A stretch of 64,000 nucleotides of DNA from NCBI GenBank assembly GCA_037447655.1, contig JBBHKE010001764.1, positions 124,001 through 188,000 on the forward strand, in the 5' to 3' direction. The stretch is from Zygnema cylindricum. Lineage: Eukaryota > Streptophyta > Zygnematophyceae > Zygnematales > Zygnemataceae. The stretch's first letter is position 1. Every line of letters begins with the position of its first letter. This document shows positions 46,775 through 57,834 of this stretch, in pieces. Below the pieces are notes generated by a model. The model made no database searches. It was not told the origin of the DNA and saw nothing but the letters and a program-made list of their open reading frames with translations. The position numbers and the translations under genes were made by a program.

Positions 46775-46792
46775 TGGTATCGGAGCAGGTTA
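46775..46792 (+). promoter_or_regulatory. Copia-1 primer-binding site, tRNA-iMet 3' end
   Basis: TGGTATCGGAGCAGGTTA differs little from TGGTATCAGAGC, the standard plant Copia site complementary to the 3' end of initiator tRNA-Met. It lies two bases after the LTR end. Confidence 0.8.
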
Positions 46793-46821
46793 CGATCCTA
46801 GCACGTAGTTTTTAATACGTG

Positions 46822-49800
46822 ATGGGCTCAAGGAAACTAACCAGATCAAATTCAGACAGTAAATTGCAAGCCGATCCTTTTGAACTTAACTCTAGAACGG
46901 TCAATCTCAATGCCGAATTATTTAGTGAGCGGGCATAATTTATGAAAGATAGAGAAAAGAAAAAAGGAAAAAGAAAGTAAAAGATGAAGAACCAAGTGAT
47001 AGTGACTCAAAAGACTTTGATGATGATGACTTTAGTGATGTCTCCATGGATGATAACCTTAGATCATCAAGAGAGCCTATCATGATTAATTGAAGTAACT
47101 ATGCCATTTGGAAAGGATACATAAAAGGTACCTTTACGATGAAAAAACATTGGAAAATCACCATTGGAGAAGAGACAAAACCCAGGGATCTGAAGTAAAA
47201 AAACAAATAGATGTTAAGGGATATGGCGGCCATAACTTGATTTATGCAAACGTGTATAGGTTCGGTACATGATCATTTCTTTACTCATGACACGGTATAT
47301 AAATGTTGGACGACATTGTAAGAAGTCTACGAAAAAAGAGTATCCTCAAAAGCCAATTTCGTGTTCAGTGAGTACATTCAATTTAAGATGAAACCAAATG
47401 AGTTAATAGATAACGCTGTCAAACCCTTTAATGTCTTAATTGAACAATTAAACAGTTTGGGAAAATTCCCATAAGAAGACAGGAGGGTTTGGGTTTTCTT
47501 AAATGGTCTTCCTGCTAGGTATGAGATGTCAAAAGAAGTTATTTCGGGAAATCCTAATCCATCCTTCTGATTTGCTGTCACCCATCTTAAAATGTTAGAA
47601 ATGTCAAAAGCAGGCTCTTTCAAGAAAATAGATAGCGAAGGAAATCTTAATGTAAATACCACCGATGATCTGGAAATTAATGCAATCCGCGGTCAAGGAG
47701 GTATTAGTGGTAAAAATAGAGGGAATGGAAGAGAACTTGACCAAAATAAATCTGATTCGAGTAACATATCGTGTTTAAGATGTCATAGGTAGGTCATTAC
47801 TCATCAAGTTGCCCTGATAAAGACAAACGGTGTCATATATGTTAAAATTGGGGACATGCCAGTACAAATTGTTATGATCGAGGAGATGGCGAAAGATATG
47901 ACAATTTGTCTTTATATATAAACAGAGGCCGCGGAAGAGGAAGAGGTCGCGGTAGAGGTCGCAATCAATTTAGAGGTGGGCGTCATCAATCTTATAACAA
48001 CGATTATTCCCATGACGACAATAATGATATTTATTGAACCTTTGTTACCAGGATTCAAAGAGATGTACCATGTATTGTTAATGCTATAAACAAAAACGGA
48101 GTTACAAATGATTGGATTGTTGATACAGGTGCTACTCATCCCGTGTGTACGGACGTGAACTTATTTAGCGATATGCGAAAGTTAACTGTACCCAAAAATG
48201 TTATAGTAGCGAGTGGACACGTCATATCTGTTGACAACGTAGGTACAGTTCAATTAGATCTACCCGTACACGATGCATACGGTAATCTGAAGTTTCATCT
48301 TGTCAAATTTCAAAATGCAATTTATGTTCCTAGCGGCATTGTCAGTTTCAGAGTGTCCCAGAGATTCAACGTAAAGGTGGACGGGTACCAACACTAGAGG
48401 ACAACCGTATTTTACCACAGGACAAAAATGGATGTACTTTTAGGGAAGGGTACGTAAATCAAAATTTTCATAGCAAACTTATGTGGCGTAAGCCAAAAAA
48501 ATCAATCGTTTCAGTCAACCTTACAAAACGCACTAATGATAGTTTGAGTTTATGGCGTCATATATTATGTCATACATCAAAAAGTAACATTAAAAATATG
48601 ATTAAATTGTCGACAGTTAGAGGTCTAAAAAATAGCGTAGGACAGAAAATCATTGGCTCTGATGGATGCATTAAGGTAAACAGATATGCAAACCGCATTC
48701 GGTCAAAAACATCAAACATAGGCATTTGGTCAAAAACATCAAACATAGGTCTAGCGCCCCACTTGACTTAGTACACGAAGATATTTGTGGAAAAATTTCG
48801 CCAACAACCTTAGGCGGCATTAATTATAGTTTTGGCATCATTGATGATTTCAGTCGTAAAGGTTGGGTGCACCTACTGAAACGAAAGTCTGACGCATTAA
48901 ATGCATTTCAAAGACTCGTACTTTGGGCAAAAAGATTCTCTGAGCGCAAATTGAAAGCTATACGCTCAGATAACGACGATGAATTTATCGCGTTCAAAGG
49001 ATTTTGTGAACGTAGGGGAATCTAACAACAATTTACAGCACCGTAATAGTGACAATCTAACAGTATCGCAGAAAGGAAAAATCGTACGTTCCAAAAAATG
49101 GTACGAAGTATGCTCGCCAATTCACATCTTCACGGTTGACTTTGTGGCGACGAACATTGATAAAGAAATAGACATTGATATTGAAATTGATGAAGAAGAC
49201 GCCATCCCTCCAAACAAAAAAAATAGATGAGAAGTTGGTAAGCTCTCTGAAAGTGATTCCACAATTCCTAAAACTGAATTTGGTAGTGAATCCTCCAAAA
49301 ACATCTCTCATAAAAGTCTCCCCATTTCACCAACCATTATTTCCGAAACTCCAAAAGTAGTTGTCAATGAGGAAGTTGGATTGAGACGTGGCACACGAGA
49401 GAATAAAGGAAAGAAAGCTGACACATTAGCTTATGGTAGAATTGGAGGAAATATTGAGAAATCTAGCAATTTTATTTTTCAAGCTGTATTCAATAAATTC
49501 CTTATATAGCAAATACTAAGTGAGACCTTGAATAGTGATCCCAATTCCTATTCAGAGGCTCGTGAATCTAGAGATTGGGAAACAAATTGGAAACTGGCTT
49601 GGGAAAAAATGTTTAAGTCCATAGTTGATAATGGCACATTTGAGGAAGTCATATTGCCAATTGGTAAAAATACGATTTATTCAAGGTGGGTTTTCAAGAA
49701 AAAAACAAGTTTTTCCAGAGAAATTATAAAATATAAAGCACGATTGGTGGAAAGGTTTTTCAGCAGAAGGCAGGCGTTCATTACACAAAAACAAACGCAC

Positions 49801-50470
49801 CGGTTGTTAAATTCGACTCCTTTCGAATGCTTGTTGCTATTGCGGTTACGAAACGGAAGCACATCCATCAAATAGATGTGGAGACTGCCTTGTTGAATGA
49901 CAATTTGGACGAAGTAGTGTATATGAAGGTTCTACAAAGGGTTCTTCCTAAGACAAGAATAATGTGGAGACTAAAGAAATCTCTTTATTGCTTAAAACAA
50001 GCCCCTCGGATGTGGTACCTAAAGCTTCATGAGGTACTTATTTCTTTTGGTTTTAATATGACAACTTTTAATTTTGGGGTTTATGTGAAAGGACACAGAA
50101 GTGAGGAATTCTTGTTTAGTGTATATGTTGATGATTTCTTTTCATGATTTCTAATAGCTTGGACAAAATTAAAGGATTAAAAACTTATATGAGAACATAT
50201 TTTAAGATTACAAACTTAGGGGAGGCAAGATACATCATGGGGATTGAAATCATTAGAGATAGTAATGGTTTTATGAAGTTGAGAAAGGAGCAATATTGTA
50301 AAGACTTTTTAACCAGATTCAAAATTTTAGAAGCAAAACCTGTAAGCACACGTTATGATCCTAAATTGCAATTTAGTAAATTTGAGGATGAGATCACCAT
50401 TGAAGTTTCGTATAGAGAGGCAATTTGTTGCTTAATGTTGAGATTTATGTATTTTATATTTCAGTATTAG
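46822..50470 (+). pseudogene. Copia-1 gag-pol, decayed and 3'-truncated
   Basis: Domains occur in Copia order: gag (NYAIWKGYIKG near 47098), two CCHC zinc knuckles back to back (about 47770-47880; a stop follows the first), an Arg-Gly-repeat tail (about 47927-47985), protease (WIVDTGATH near 48114), integrase core with FGIIDDFSRKGWVHLLKR (near 48830), and reverse transcriptase (WRLKKSLYCLKQAPRMW near 49970, YVDD at 50124-50135). Many stops and frameshifts break the frame. The C-terminal half of integrase (after ERRGI, 49024) is deleted, and RNase H is missing because the sequence ends at 50470 next to a SINE-like element. Two tandem zinc knuckles plus an RG tail are unusual for Copia gag. The element cannot be active. 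Confidence 0.85.
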
Positions 50471-50474
50471 GATA

Positions 50475-50680
50475 GGAAAAAGGCAGAGGCAGCCTGCCGT
50501 TAACTCCCTTCTCCAAAGTCCCCACACTTGTTGTAGTCACTGAAGGCTGGATGGGGAGATAGAGCCATGGCTACCTAGGTCCTCTAAAGAAGACATGGGG
50601 TAAATTATGTAGATTTACCAAAAAGGTATTTGACGCACCCAGGAATTGATCCTATTACCTATCGTCCGTACAAACTGTTG
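50475..50680 (-). mobile_element. tRNA-derived SINE-like element, copy 2
   Basis: Inverse-orientation relative of 45300-45560. On the minus strand, ATAGGATCAATTCCTGGGTG (B-box-like) is followed by GTAGCCATGGCTCTATCTCC and CTTCAGTGACTACAACAAGT. It abuts the broken end of Copia-1, so its arrival may be connected with loss of the Copia-1 3' part. Confidence 0.55.
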
Positions 50681-50728
50681 TTTTTAGAAAGCTTTAGTCC
50701 TCTTTATGCCTCAGCTGTGAGAGAGAGC

Positions 50729-51409
50729 TGTTCAGGACTTAAGCTATTTTTGGTTGAGTTCGGTTCAGTACTTACCGAAATTAGTGTGACAGTGAAGTTG
50801 GGAGTTCACGGTTCATTCACACTTGGGACACGTGTCGTCACTTGGGAGAATGCGTGAGTATGTCCTCCGTGGACGTACGGAAATTCGGCAGGACCAGTGG
50901 ACTTCGTGAAGTCAATTCTACGGTGCCAAATCCTCTAATCGGACCGCTGACAGCCGCCGCCAACAAATAGTGACGAGGCGTGACTAGATCATTATCACTT
51001 TACGTTGTCTGAACTTCGGTGTAAATATTTGTGATAGAATGTTAGATGTACGGCTGGAATGCCTCCGTACAGCTTAGTGTAGTTTCGGTGTATAAAAGTA
51101 GGACTTAGTGAATTTGATTTTTAGGAACAAATGATATGAAAACTGTACACTCAGTTTTACGAATTTCATTTCTTCATATCTCACAGATTTGTAAGCGGAA
51201 TTGATTGAAATTTTGTGTGTATGTTCCTTTGTATGTTATCTACATTGTGGCAAATTTTCATGATGTTTGGAGCGTTTTTCTGAAAGTTATAGTCTGTCAA
51301 AGTTGCTGTTCAGCCATCGGTATTTGTGGAAGTTTCCTCTCTTGATTTGTTCTACGATGACTACTGCTGCATCTTCTTCATCTTCAGTACCAACACTTGT
51401 CTCAGAACA
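50729..51409 (+). mobile_element. Solo LTR related to Copia-2
   Basis: It runs from TGTTCAGGACTTAAGC to CTCAGAACA. The right half resembles the Copia-2 LTR (TTGTGGCAAATTT, CATATCTCACAG, GTATGTTC). Near the right end an ATG (51357) opens the frame MTTAASSSSSVPTLVSEQ, which parallels the Copia-2 gag start MSTSTT...VVVEQ at the same position relative to the LTR end. No internal Copia sequence follows on the right. The left end is inferred from the TGTTC motif. Confidence 0.6.
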
Positions 51410-51521
51410 ACACAAACACCCGTAGCCGTTAGCTTTGTCTATCAAGTCTAGACTAATGCTAACATCTACTGGGTTTGATGTATATTTAAACAGTTACACG
51501 TAGAGGTTTCCATTTAACTAT

Positions 51522-52312
51522 GTTAACGAAATATAGATAATATAATCAGTTGTACCTTAAATACCGAACGAAATAAATAGTACGGACATTTGTTTCGACG
51601 GTCCAGATAAAAAAGTCGATTTGAATCGACGGCCGTGGTGCGAGCCAAGATTCCAGAATGGCCGCCTTGGCGTTTTCTAGCGGTGCCACTCCGGATGACA
51701 CGTGGAAATGCGCGGGAGGATTGCGGGACCTCTGAGACGCGAGATGATAAGTTCAAATGTGACAAATGTCACATTATGGTGATGCCGTACAAGGACCGTA
51801 GAGAAAGTACTCTAGCACCTGTACTTTCTTGTACGGTACAGTCATATGATTAGTCCGTACCCCAATACTAGGGGGCTTAGAGAGGGGTTTTAGGACTTAG
51901 AATATTTTGGTAAGTAGCAACCTCTCTCCTAGAGAGCATCTATATAAATAGACAAACTTTGCATTTAATATCAACTCATTTAGTTGACCATTTTTAGTGA
52001 TTCTTTTTGCCGCGGACTCAAAGGAGTCCAAGCTACACAAGGTTGTAGTCGGTTAAAGTGTTTGCCTGCCAAGGTGGCTGCATTTCTAAGGGAAAGTCAA
52101 AGTGGGGAAAGTTATCCAAAACTCATATTCCAACTTTGCAATCTGTGGTGCAATAGAGAACACAAAAAGTCTTATTTCACAAAGGTGAAGCCCTAATGGG
52201 GTTGTGATTGTCAAGGGGCCAGTCATTTGGGTTTATATATACTTGCAGTCAACACTATCTAGATTAGCCTCTTTGGACCTGCGAATTCTGTGTGGCAATA
52301 GAGCCCATAGAA
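51522..52312 (-). repeat. LTR-like repeat R1, copy b (inverted)
   Basis: The minus strand follows copies a and c along their length, from CTATGGGCTCTATTGCCACA to the block with GATGACAAGTTC. The TATA-like element reads TATATAAATAGAC-type sequence near 51940 on the plus strand. Orientation is opposite to copies a and c. Confidence 0.65.
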
Positions 52313-52379
52313 ATATAGGTTATTGGCCCACCATCTAGGGTGCATATGTTTGATGGAACAGACTTCACTTACTAGGAGT

Positions 52380-53100
52380 TCACGATGGATGGATTGCTTT
52401 TCGAAAAGCACTTATGGGGAATTGTTTCGGTTCAAGTGAGGTGTCCGCCACTAGGCTTTGGAGGAACTCACTATGGAGAATCATCTTGGGCTTTCTAGAA
52501 AACCAGCCGGAGAAAGGATGCAACGGAAGGTGAAGGGAAAATCATTCCCATGGAAGGAGGAAAAGGGGAGAAGGATAAAGGGATACCGATGGTGAGGGGA
52601 GCTAGGCTCTCGGCTACGCTTCCACTTGTGGGGATTATAACTGAACCAAAAATTGAAGAAAACGACAGGAAAATTCGGGAGTATAAAGACACTATAGCAA
52701 AACATCTCATACTTAGAAATGTGTCTAAGTCCATAGTTATCACTCTTTTAAATCTATCCAAGTCTTCATAAATATGGGAAACACTAAGACAGATTTATAA
52801 GAGTGAGACTATACAGAGGCAACAGTTAGAAAACTTGGAAATAGAGGCCTATGTTTATAAAGGCGGTAGCATGATAATGTTTTGTAATGATAATGTTGCA
52901 TTATATGTTGAGCTTGCTAGTGCGGGATATGTAGAATCTGAATAGAGAAAGATTAACACACTAATCATGAAACTCTTAGAAGAGTACGAATACATCATTT
53001 ACCGTATGCAAGCAATAAATGGTTCCTCGTGGACTTGGAGCATTACCATGGGGATAATTCTTGTGAGGGAAAGAACATGTCACCTAACATGTCACCTTTT
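52380..53100 (+). pseudogene. gag fragment of a second retroelement family, copy 1
   Basis: An open frame (about 52550-52771) reads KIEENDRKIREYKDTIAKHL and continues, after frame breaks, with AYVYKGGSMIMFCNDNVALY and RKINTLIMKLLEEYEYI. The same text occurs on the minus strand at 63280-63720. The KINTLIMKL...Y pattern fits the central region of retrotransposon gag proteins. It stops near 53100, next to R1 copy c. Confidence 0.6.
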
Positions 53101-53149
53101 AGGGTAACAACTAAAATATTTAGGAGAGGACAAGGTCTATTGTCAATCG

Positions 53150-53900
53150 TTGTCCACCTATCTCATGTTTGAAATTCTATGGGCTCCATTGCCACACAGA
53201 AATCGCAGATCCAAAAAAACTTATCTAGATAGTGTCGACTCCAAGTTCATACAAACTCTAATGACTGACTCCTTGACAGGCAAAACCACAATACAGATTC
53301 ACCCTTATGAAAACATTAACTTTTTTCTGCTCAATTCCACCACAGAATGCAAAACTTGAACATGTGTTTTAGATTACATTCCTCAATTTGACTTTCCCTT
53401 AGAAATACTGCCACCCTGGCAGGCAAAAACTCTGACCAACTACACCTCTGTGTAGTTAGGACTCCTCTGAGTGCGCAGCAAAAAGAAACAATTAATATGC
53501 TCCCCTTAGCATTAAGTTATGGCTTACCAAAGTTGGCCTATAAATACAGATGCACTCAGGGAGAGAGGCGACCACCTAATTTTTTCTAAGTCCTAAACTA
53601 CCTCTCTGAGCCTACTACTAGTGTACCCAAGCCAATCAAAAGATTGTAAGGTACAAGAAGGTACAGGTATCGTTGTACTTCTTGTACGACTGTAGTACGG
53701 CATGGCCGCTCCACTGAAGCATGTTAGTTGCTGAGCCGTAATTGCTCCACCCGTAAAACTCGTTGTTTTATCATGGCGTGCCACGTGTCATCCACCAACA
53801 TTAGCTCTCAAACCGCCAAATGTCCACGCCGGTGCGTTGGCTCCACCGTGAGCTGTCGGATCTTAAAACCGCATTTAATCGCATCCGTTAAATTCAACGT
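53150..53900 (+). repeat. LTR-like repeat R1, copy c
   Basis: A direct-orientation match to copy a with TATA-like CCTATAAATACAGATGCACT and AGAGAGGCGACCACC. It is diverged by many substitutions from copy a. Its tail after about 53640 differs, carrying its own GTACAAGAAGGTACAGG block. Confidence 0.65.
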
Positions 53901-53999
53901 CGTTTCGTTTCGTAATCCGCGAAACATAGTATGTAGATTAGTAATAGCTGTAAATACGTTTCAAACCTTATATAGGTATTGTTTCATTGAGACCCACGG

Positions 54000-54365
54000 G
54001 ATAAGGCTCACGGCTACGTCGTATTTTTTGTATCTCGAGGGAACTAGGATCAAATCCTAGTGGGTCACACATATCTCTTGTTTAATTACTTCTTTCTCTT
54101 TCTCTCTCCTTGCGTGGTATTTGTTTATATAAAAGTCAACCTTCATATCATCATCAGCCCATATACATATATAGGATATTAGTACCATCTATAGTAGCGG
54201 ACCATAGGTCGTGTTTGAAGTTGAAATGGTCCATCTATCTTTTGGTAGACTATCCTTCAACCCTTCTGCCTGTCTCCCTGACTATCTGTGGGTAGACATG
54301 GAGTTTCTTCTATCTGTGGGTAGACATGGAGTTTCTTCTATCTCTCAGTGACTACGGCAAGTATA
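54000..54365 (+). mobile_element. SINE-like element, copy 3 (diverged)
   Basis: ACTAGGATCAAATCCTAGTG (perfect 5-bp stem, 7-nt loop) is the same B-box-like arm as copies 1 and 2, preceded by AAGGCTCACGGCTA. About 280 bp later TCAGTGACTACGGCAAGT matches the 3' part of copy 2. The middle is unrelated, and GGGTAGACATGGAGTTTCTT is repeated in tandem near 54290. Confidence 0.4.
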
Positions 54366-55374
54366 TAGAGAAAGAAGTATTTCCAAACACCTAGTAGAAA
54401 ATTTAAAACCTTTTGATACTATCTCTTAAACATGTAGAAAAATATAGACCTAGAACATACTGAAATTTCAACACTCCTCTTATTTTCTAGTTTACTTTTC
54501 TTTCATCTCCCACCAAAGATAATAATCTTTTTATTTTCCTTTATTATTTTCTCCTCATAAAACTTGAAGAGAATACCCTCGTACTTATAAAAGTTTATTG
54601 GATGCGCATAATTAAACATTGCATCTTGTTGATCACACATCTTATTTTGCATGCCAAAAATATGATTTTTTTAGAGCAAGGATTTTATCCACCTAAAGCC
54701 ATTTTCATCCGAGCAAAATTCAATTTTCCGCTTGGAATACCAATATCCAACCTCATCCCTAATTTGAAACACATACCCAGATGCTAACCATTTAATAAGC
54801 ATATCTTAATAAGTGACATCACACCAAGTAGTGATGTCAAATCCACCCTCCCCCAAATTTATCCAAAAACCACTTGTCCCTACTAAAGTTCTCATAAATT
54901 TTACATCTTCCGTACTCACATTTTTATCCAAGATAATTACCCCATTTTCAAAACTTTTCTCACTCTCTCCCATGGAATTATTTCCACTATCACTTTCTAT
55001 TTTGATTCCCAAAAAATCTTTCTCCTCCCGTAAAGCTTTCATTAAATATTTCTCTTCTCCCCTATCTTTTGGAGCCCCCTCTAGATTTACTTCTCCCTTT
55101 TCCATGGAAACCGTTGAAGTCTCCTCTTTCGACTAGTTTTTTGTCTCCAAAATATCTATAAAAATATCCTCATTATTTTTATTTTTCACCTTTTTAATTA
55201 TGGATCCTAGATTTGACTTTCTCATTTCTAAGTCATGCACTCTTCACTCCATGATGTTGTGCATATGACAAAAGAGATGGTAAACATGCAACACAATCAG
55301 TTGCATGATAAATGATAAAGAAATAAGCAAGATTGTCACGGACATATCAAGGAACGAGTGAAATAAATTTGTAC
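54366..55374. other. No gene identified
   Basis: An open minus-strand frame (55105-54806) reads MEKGEVNLEGAPKDRGEEKY and is followed by further in-frame stretches down to about 54600, such as WLASGYVFQIRDEVGYW. It could be a piece of a retroelement protein, but I cannot place it in a family. Confidence 0.35.
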
Positions 55375-55660
55375 AAGCAGCTAGCAACAAAGAAACATAT
55401 GACAAGAAAAATAAAAGTAGGTTGAGAAAGGAAGCTTGGAGGATCAATTTATTCATTAAGCCAACGGATAGCCACTAGGCTCTTTGGTTAGTTTATATTC
55501 CTTACAAGATTTCAATAAATAAAGATTTAACCTAATATCACAACACATAAACTAAAAATGTAGCAAACTGCGAGCAAATCTGAGATAACCAGATTTAGTC
55601 ACACACAAAACATATAAGGAAAGCCAAACCTAATCCACTATCACCCAGTGAACCACACAA
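55375..55660. repeat. Outer-element repeat, left copy
   Basis: AGGATCAATTTATTCATTAA and the following 200 bp are almost identical to 63780-64000, in the same orientation. The pair brackets Copia-2 and the minus-strand gag fragment. They may be the LTRs or terminal regions of the outer element into which Copia-2 inserted. Confidence 0.7.
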
Positions 55661-56807
55661 GCAAACCCAAAACTGTCCAATCACAATCCAAGGTTCAGCA
55701 ACCGCTTGAGAAAGAAGGCTGAGCAACAATCCACTTAATAAGACGAGAGAAGAAGTGAAGGGAAACCGGTTAGGCCTCGAAGTGAGCCGCGTAGATTAAA
55801 TTGCAAGGTAGATTACAAAGAAAGGTGAGTGCGAGCTAGGCAGCAGAACACTTAATGACCGGAAAAATAGTCACTAAAACTATTCTGACAATTTCACAAG
55901 AAAATAATAAAAGCAAAGGTCAAATCTTCCGAAACAGAAAGAAAGAAAGAATGAAAGCATGAATTTCGTGCTCTTGAAATTGTGAGCACATAATTCACCT
56001 AAAATTCACTAAGTACTAAGTCTACAGCTGAGCGTCTAACTTACTGTACATACACGCGTTCTATGTAGTCGTCTGCGCCTAGTTTGGATTTTGGCCAATA
56101 GGCGTAGTTTGGATTTTGGGGAATAGTCAACTAGAATCATGTGCCTTGCGTTACAAAATCTACAACCTAAGGATAAAAACCCTTCCCAAGCTACATATGA
56201 ATGCGTGAGACCTCCAAGGGTCCACGACTTAAAATGGACCAATCGCGTCACCGTGCGCAGTTTGAATCTCGTTCGTTTGTTCGTTTGCGTCCTTGGCGGC
56301 CATTGATTTGAATTCGCGCTGGTCATGACTTCATGTTAAGTCGATGTTTTTTGTTCGCGTAAATTTCGGACAGCAACTTCAAACAGTTCACGTATATTCC
56401 GGCGTCAAACGAATGCATGTACGAAACCAAATCTGCCCGCGGGTTACACGGCGTCATCGGAAATCTGTACGGTCATGTCACCACCAAAAACATACCAAAG
56501 AGCAAATTAGGGTGGCGTCGATTTTTACGGACCATTTATAGGGATTAAAATGTGGTTAAAATGCGGTTAAATTGCAGTAAAAATGCGGCGACGTGATATG
56601 ACATCCTCAAATACCTCCTCTCTCTTTACTTCCCTTATACTTCCAAAAGCACACTGTTGCCTTCGCGGGATTTCTATGTGTTTTTCACTCTTCCCCATAT
56701 TATTGATGTGGAGAAGTTTCAAAAAATTTTCTTCCTGTTTCTCTTCTTCTCTCCCTTCTATCTCATTCATTATCCAACTTCTACTTTATTCCAAACAATG
56801 ACATCGT
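55661..56807. other. Remainder of the outer element, no intact gene
   Basis: On the minus strand an open frame (56770-56567) reads MNEIEGREEEKQEENFLKLL and would lie downstream of the gag fragment at 63727-63003 if Copia-2 were removed. Charged and without a recognised domain, it may be part of the outer element. The rest shows no features. Confidence 0.4.
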
Positions 56808-57834
56808 TGTTGTAATTTATAAAATCTTTATTTCAATAAATAGGGGTAAAAATAACTTAGATTATTTTTCTAAGTAGTCTACTGTAATACTTACCTTAAT
56901 AAGCGTTACAATAGCAAAAAATACAATAGAGTGTATTGTACTTTTACAAGGACACGTGTCGGAAAAAGAATGTATGCAGGTTTTTTGGAGTGGCGCCGAC
57001 AGTCAGCCACACGCGTCACACAGTTGACGATATGATTCACACGATCTGACGAACGAGATCTGAATCGGGTATTCCGGAAATAAATGGTACAGTTCGACGG
57101 TACCATCGTCGATTGAATTTGTTCCAACGGACGCGATTCACTGGGGATCACAAGCGTGATTCACAATGGACCACAAGCCTGATTTGCGTGGGACCACAAG
57201 TGACGAAGCACTCACGTGCTTCGTACTACACGACCACATTCCGTTGGATTTCAGCGACTCTCGCTGACTAAGCATTTGGAACGTTTTGTGTACGGTTGGA
57301 ATGTTTTGTGTATGGTTCAATATCTGGAAATATCTGAATAACATTGTTTTGTATTTTAGTGTAATAAAAAATAGTGTTCCATTAAGCAAGTTTTTAGAAA
57401 GTAATAATTAGGGTTTTGAGGTATACTGACGTACAAAGTAGGATGCGTTGTCGTTACTCATGATAATAACCGTAGTAACGGTTACCCAAATTAGTGTAGA
57501 TCAGTAGATACACAATGTGAGTATATAACTTACGACTTAGCCAATTTTGTAGTATCCAGTATTGGGAATATGATTTTCTAAGGGCTGTTTTTGGGAAACT
57601 TCCAGACATCATATCTTATGGTTTACAAGGTCATTTCGGCTGCAATTTAGGTATTGTTTGTTTACTGTATTGTTTATAACTGTGGCAAATTTGAGGCATT
57701 TTGGCTATCTGAGTCATATTTTGTGTATGTTCAAAGTTGGCTGTTGAGTAGGTACTTTGATAGTTTCCACTGTTTTTCATGTCTACTTCCACTACGATTG
57801 CTGGTTCTCCTCCTACAACGGTGGTTGTAGAACA
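56808..57834 (+). mobile_element. Copia-2 5' LTR, 1027 bp
   Basis: It starts TGTTGTAATTTATAAAATC and ends TGTAGAACA. The 3' LTR at 61975-63002 is the same sequence with few differences. The ends form the short inverted repeat TGTTCT/AGAACA (as in the 3' LTR). An ATG at 57779 lies inside the LTR and opens the gag frame. Confidence 0.85.

Noticed and set aside
55244-55456. Hydrophobic 70-codon minus-strand frame
   Set aside because: It partly overlaps the outer-element repeat, is AT-driven in composition and lacks any known domain.
57138-57389. 83-codon minus-strand frame in the Copia-2 LTR
   Set aside because: It is repeated at 62305-62556 only because the LTR is duplicated; it is antisense to the element.
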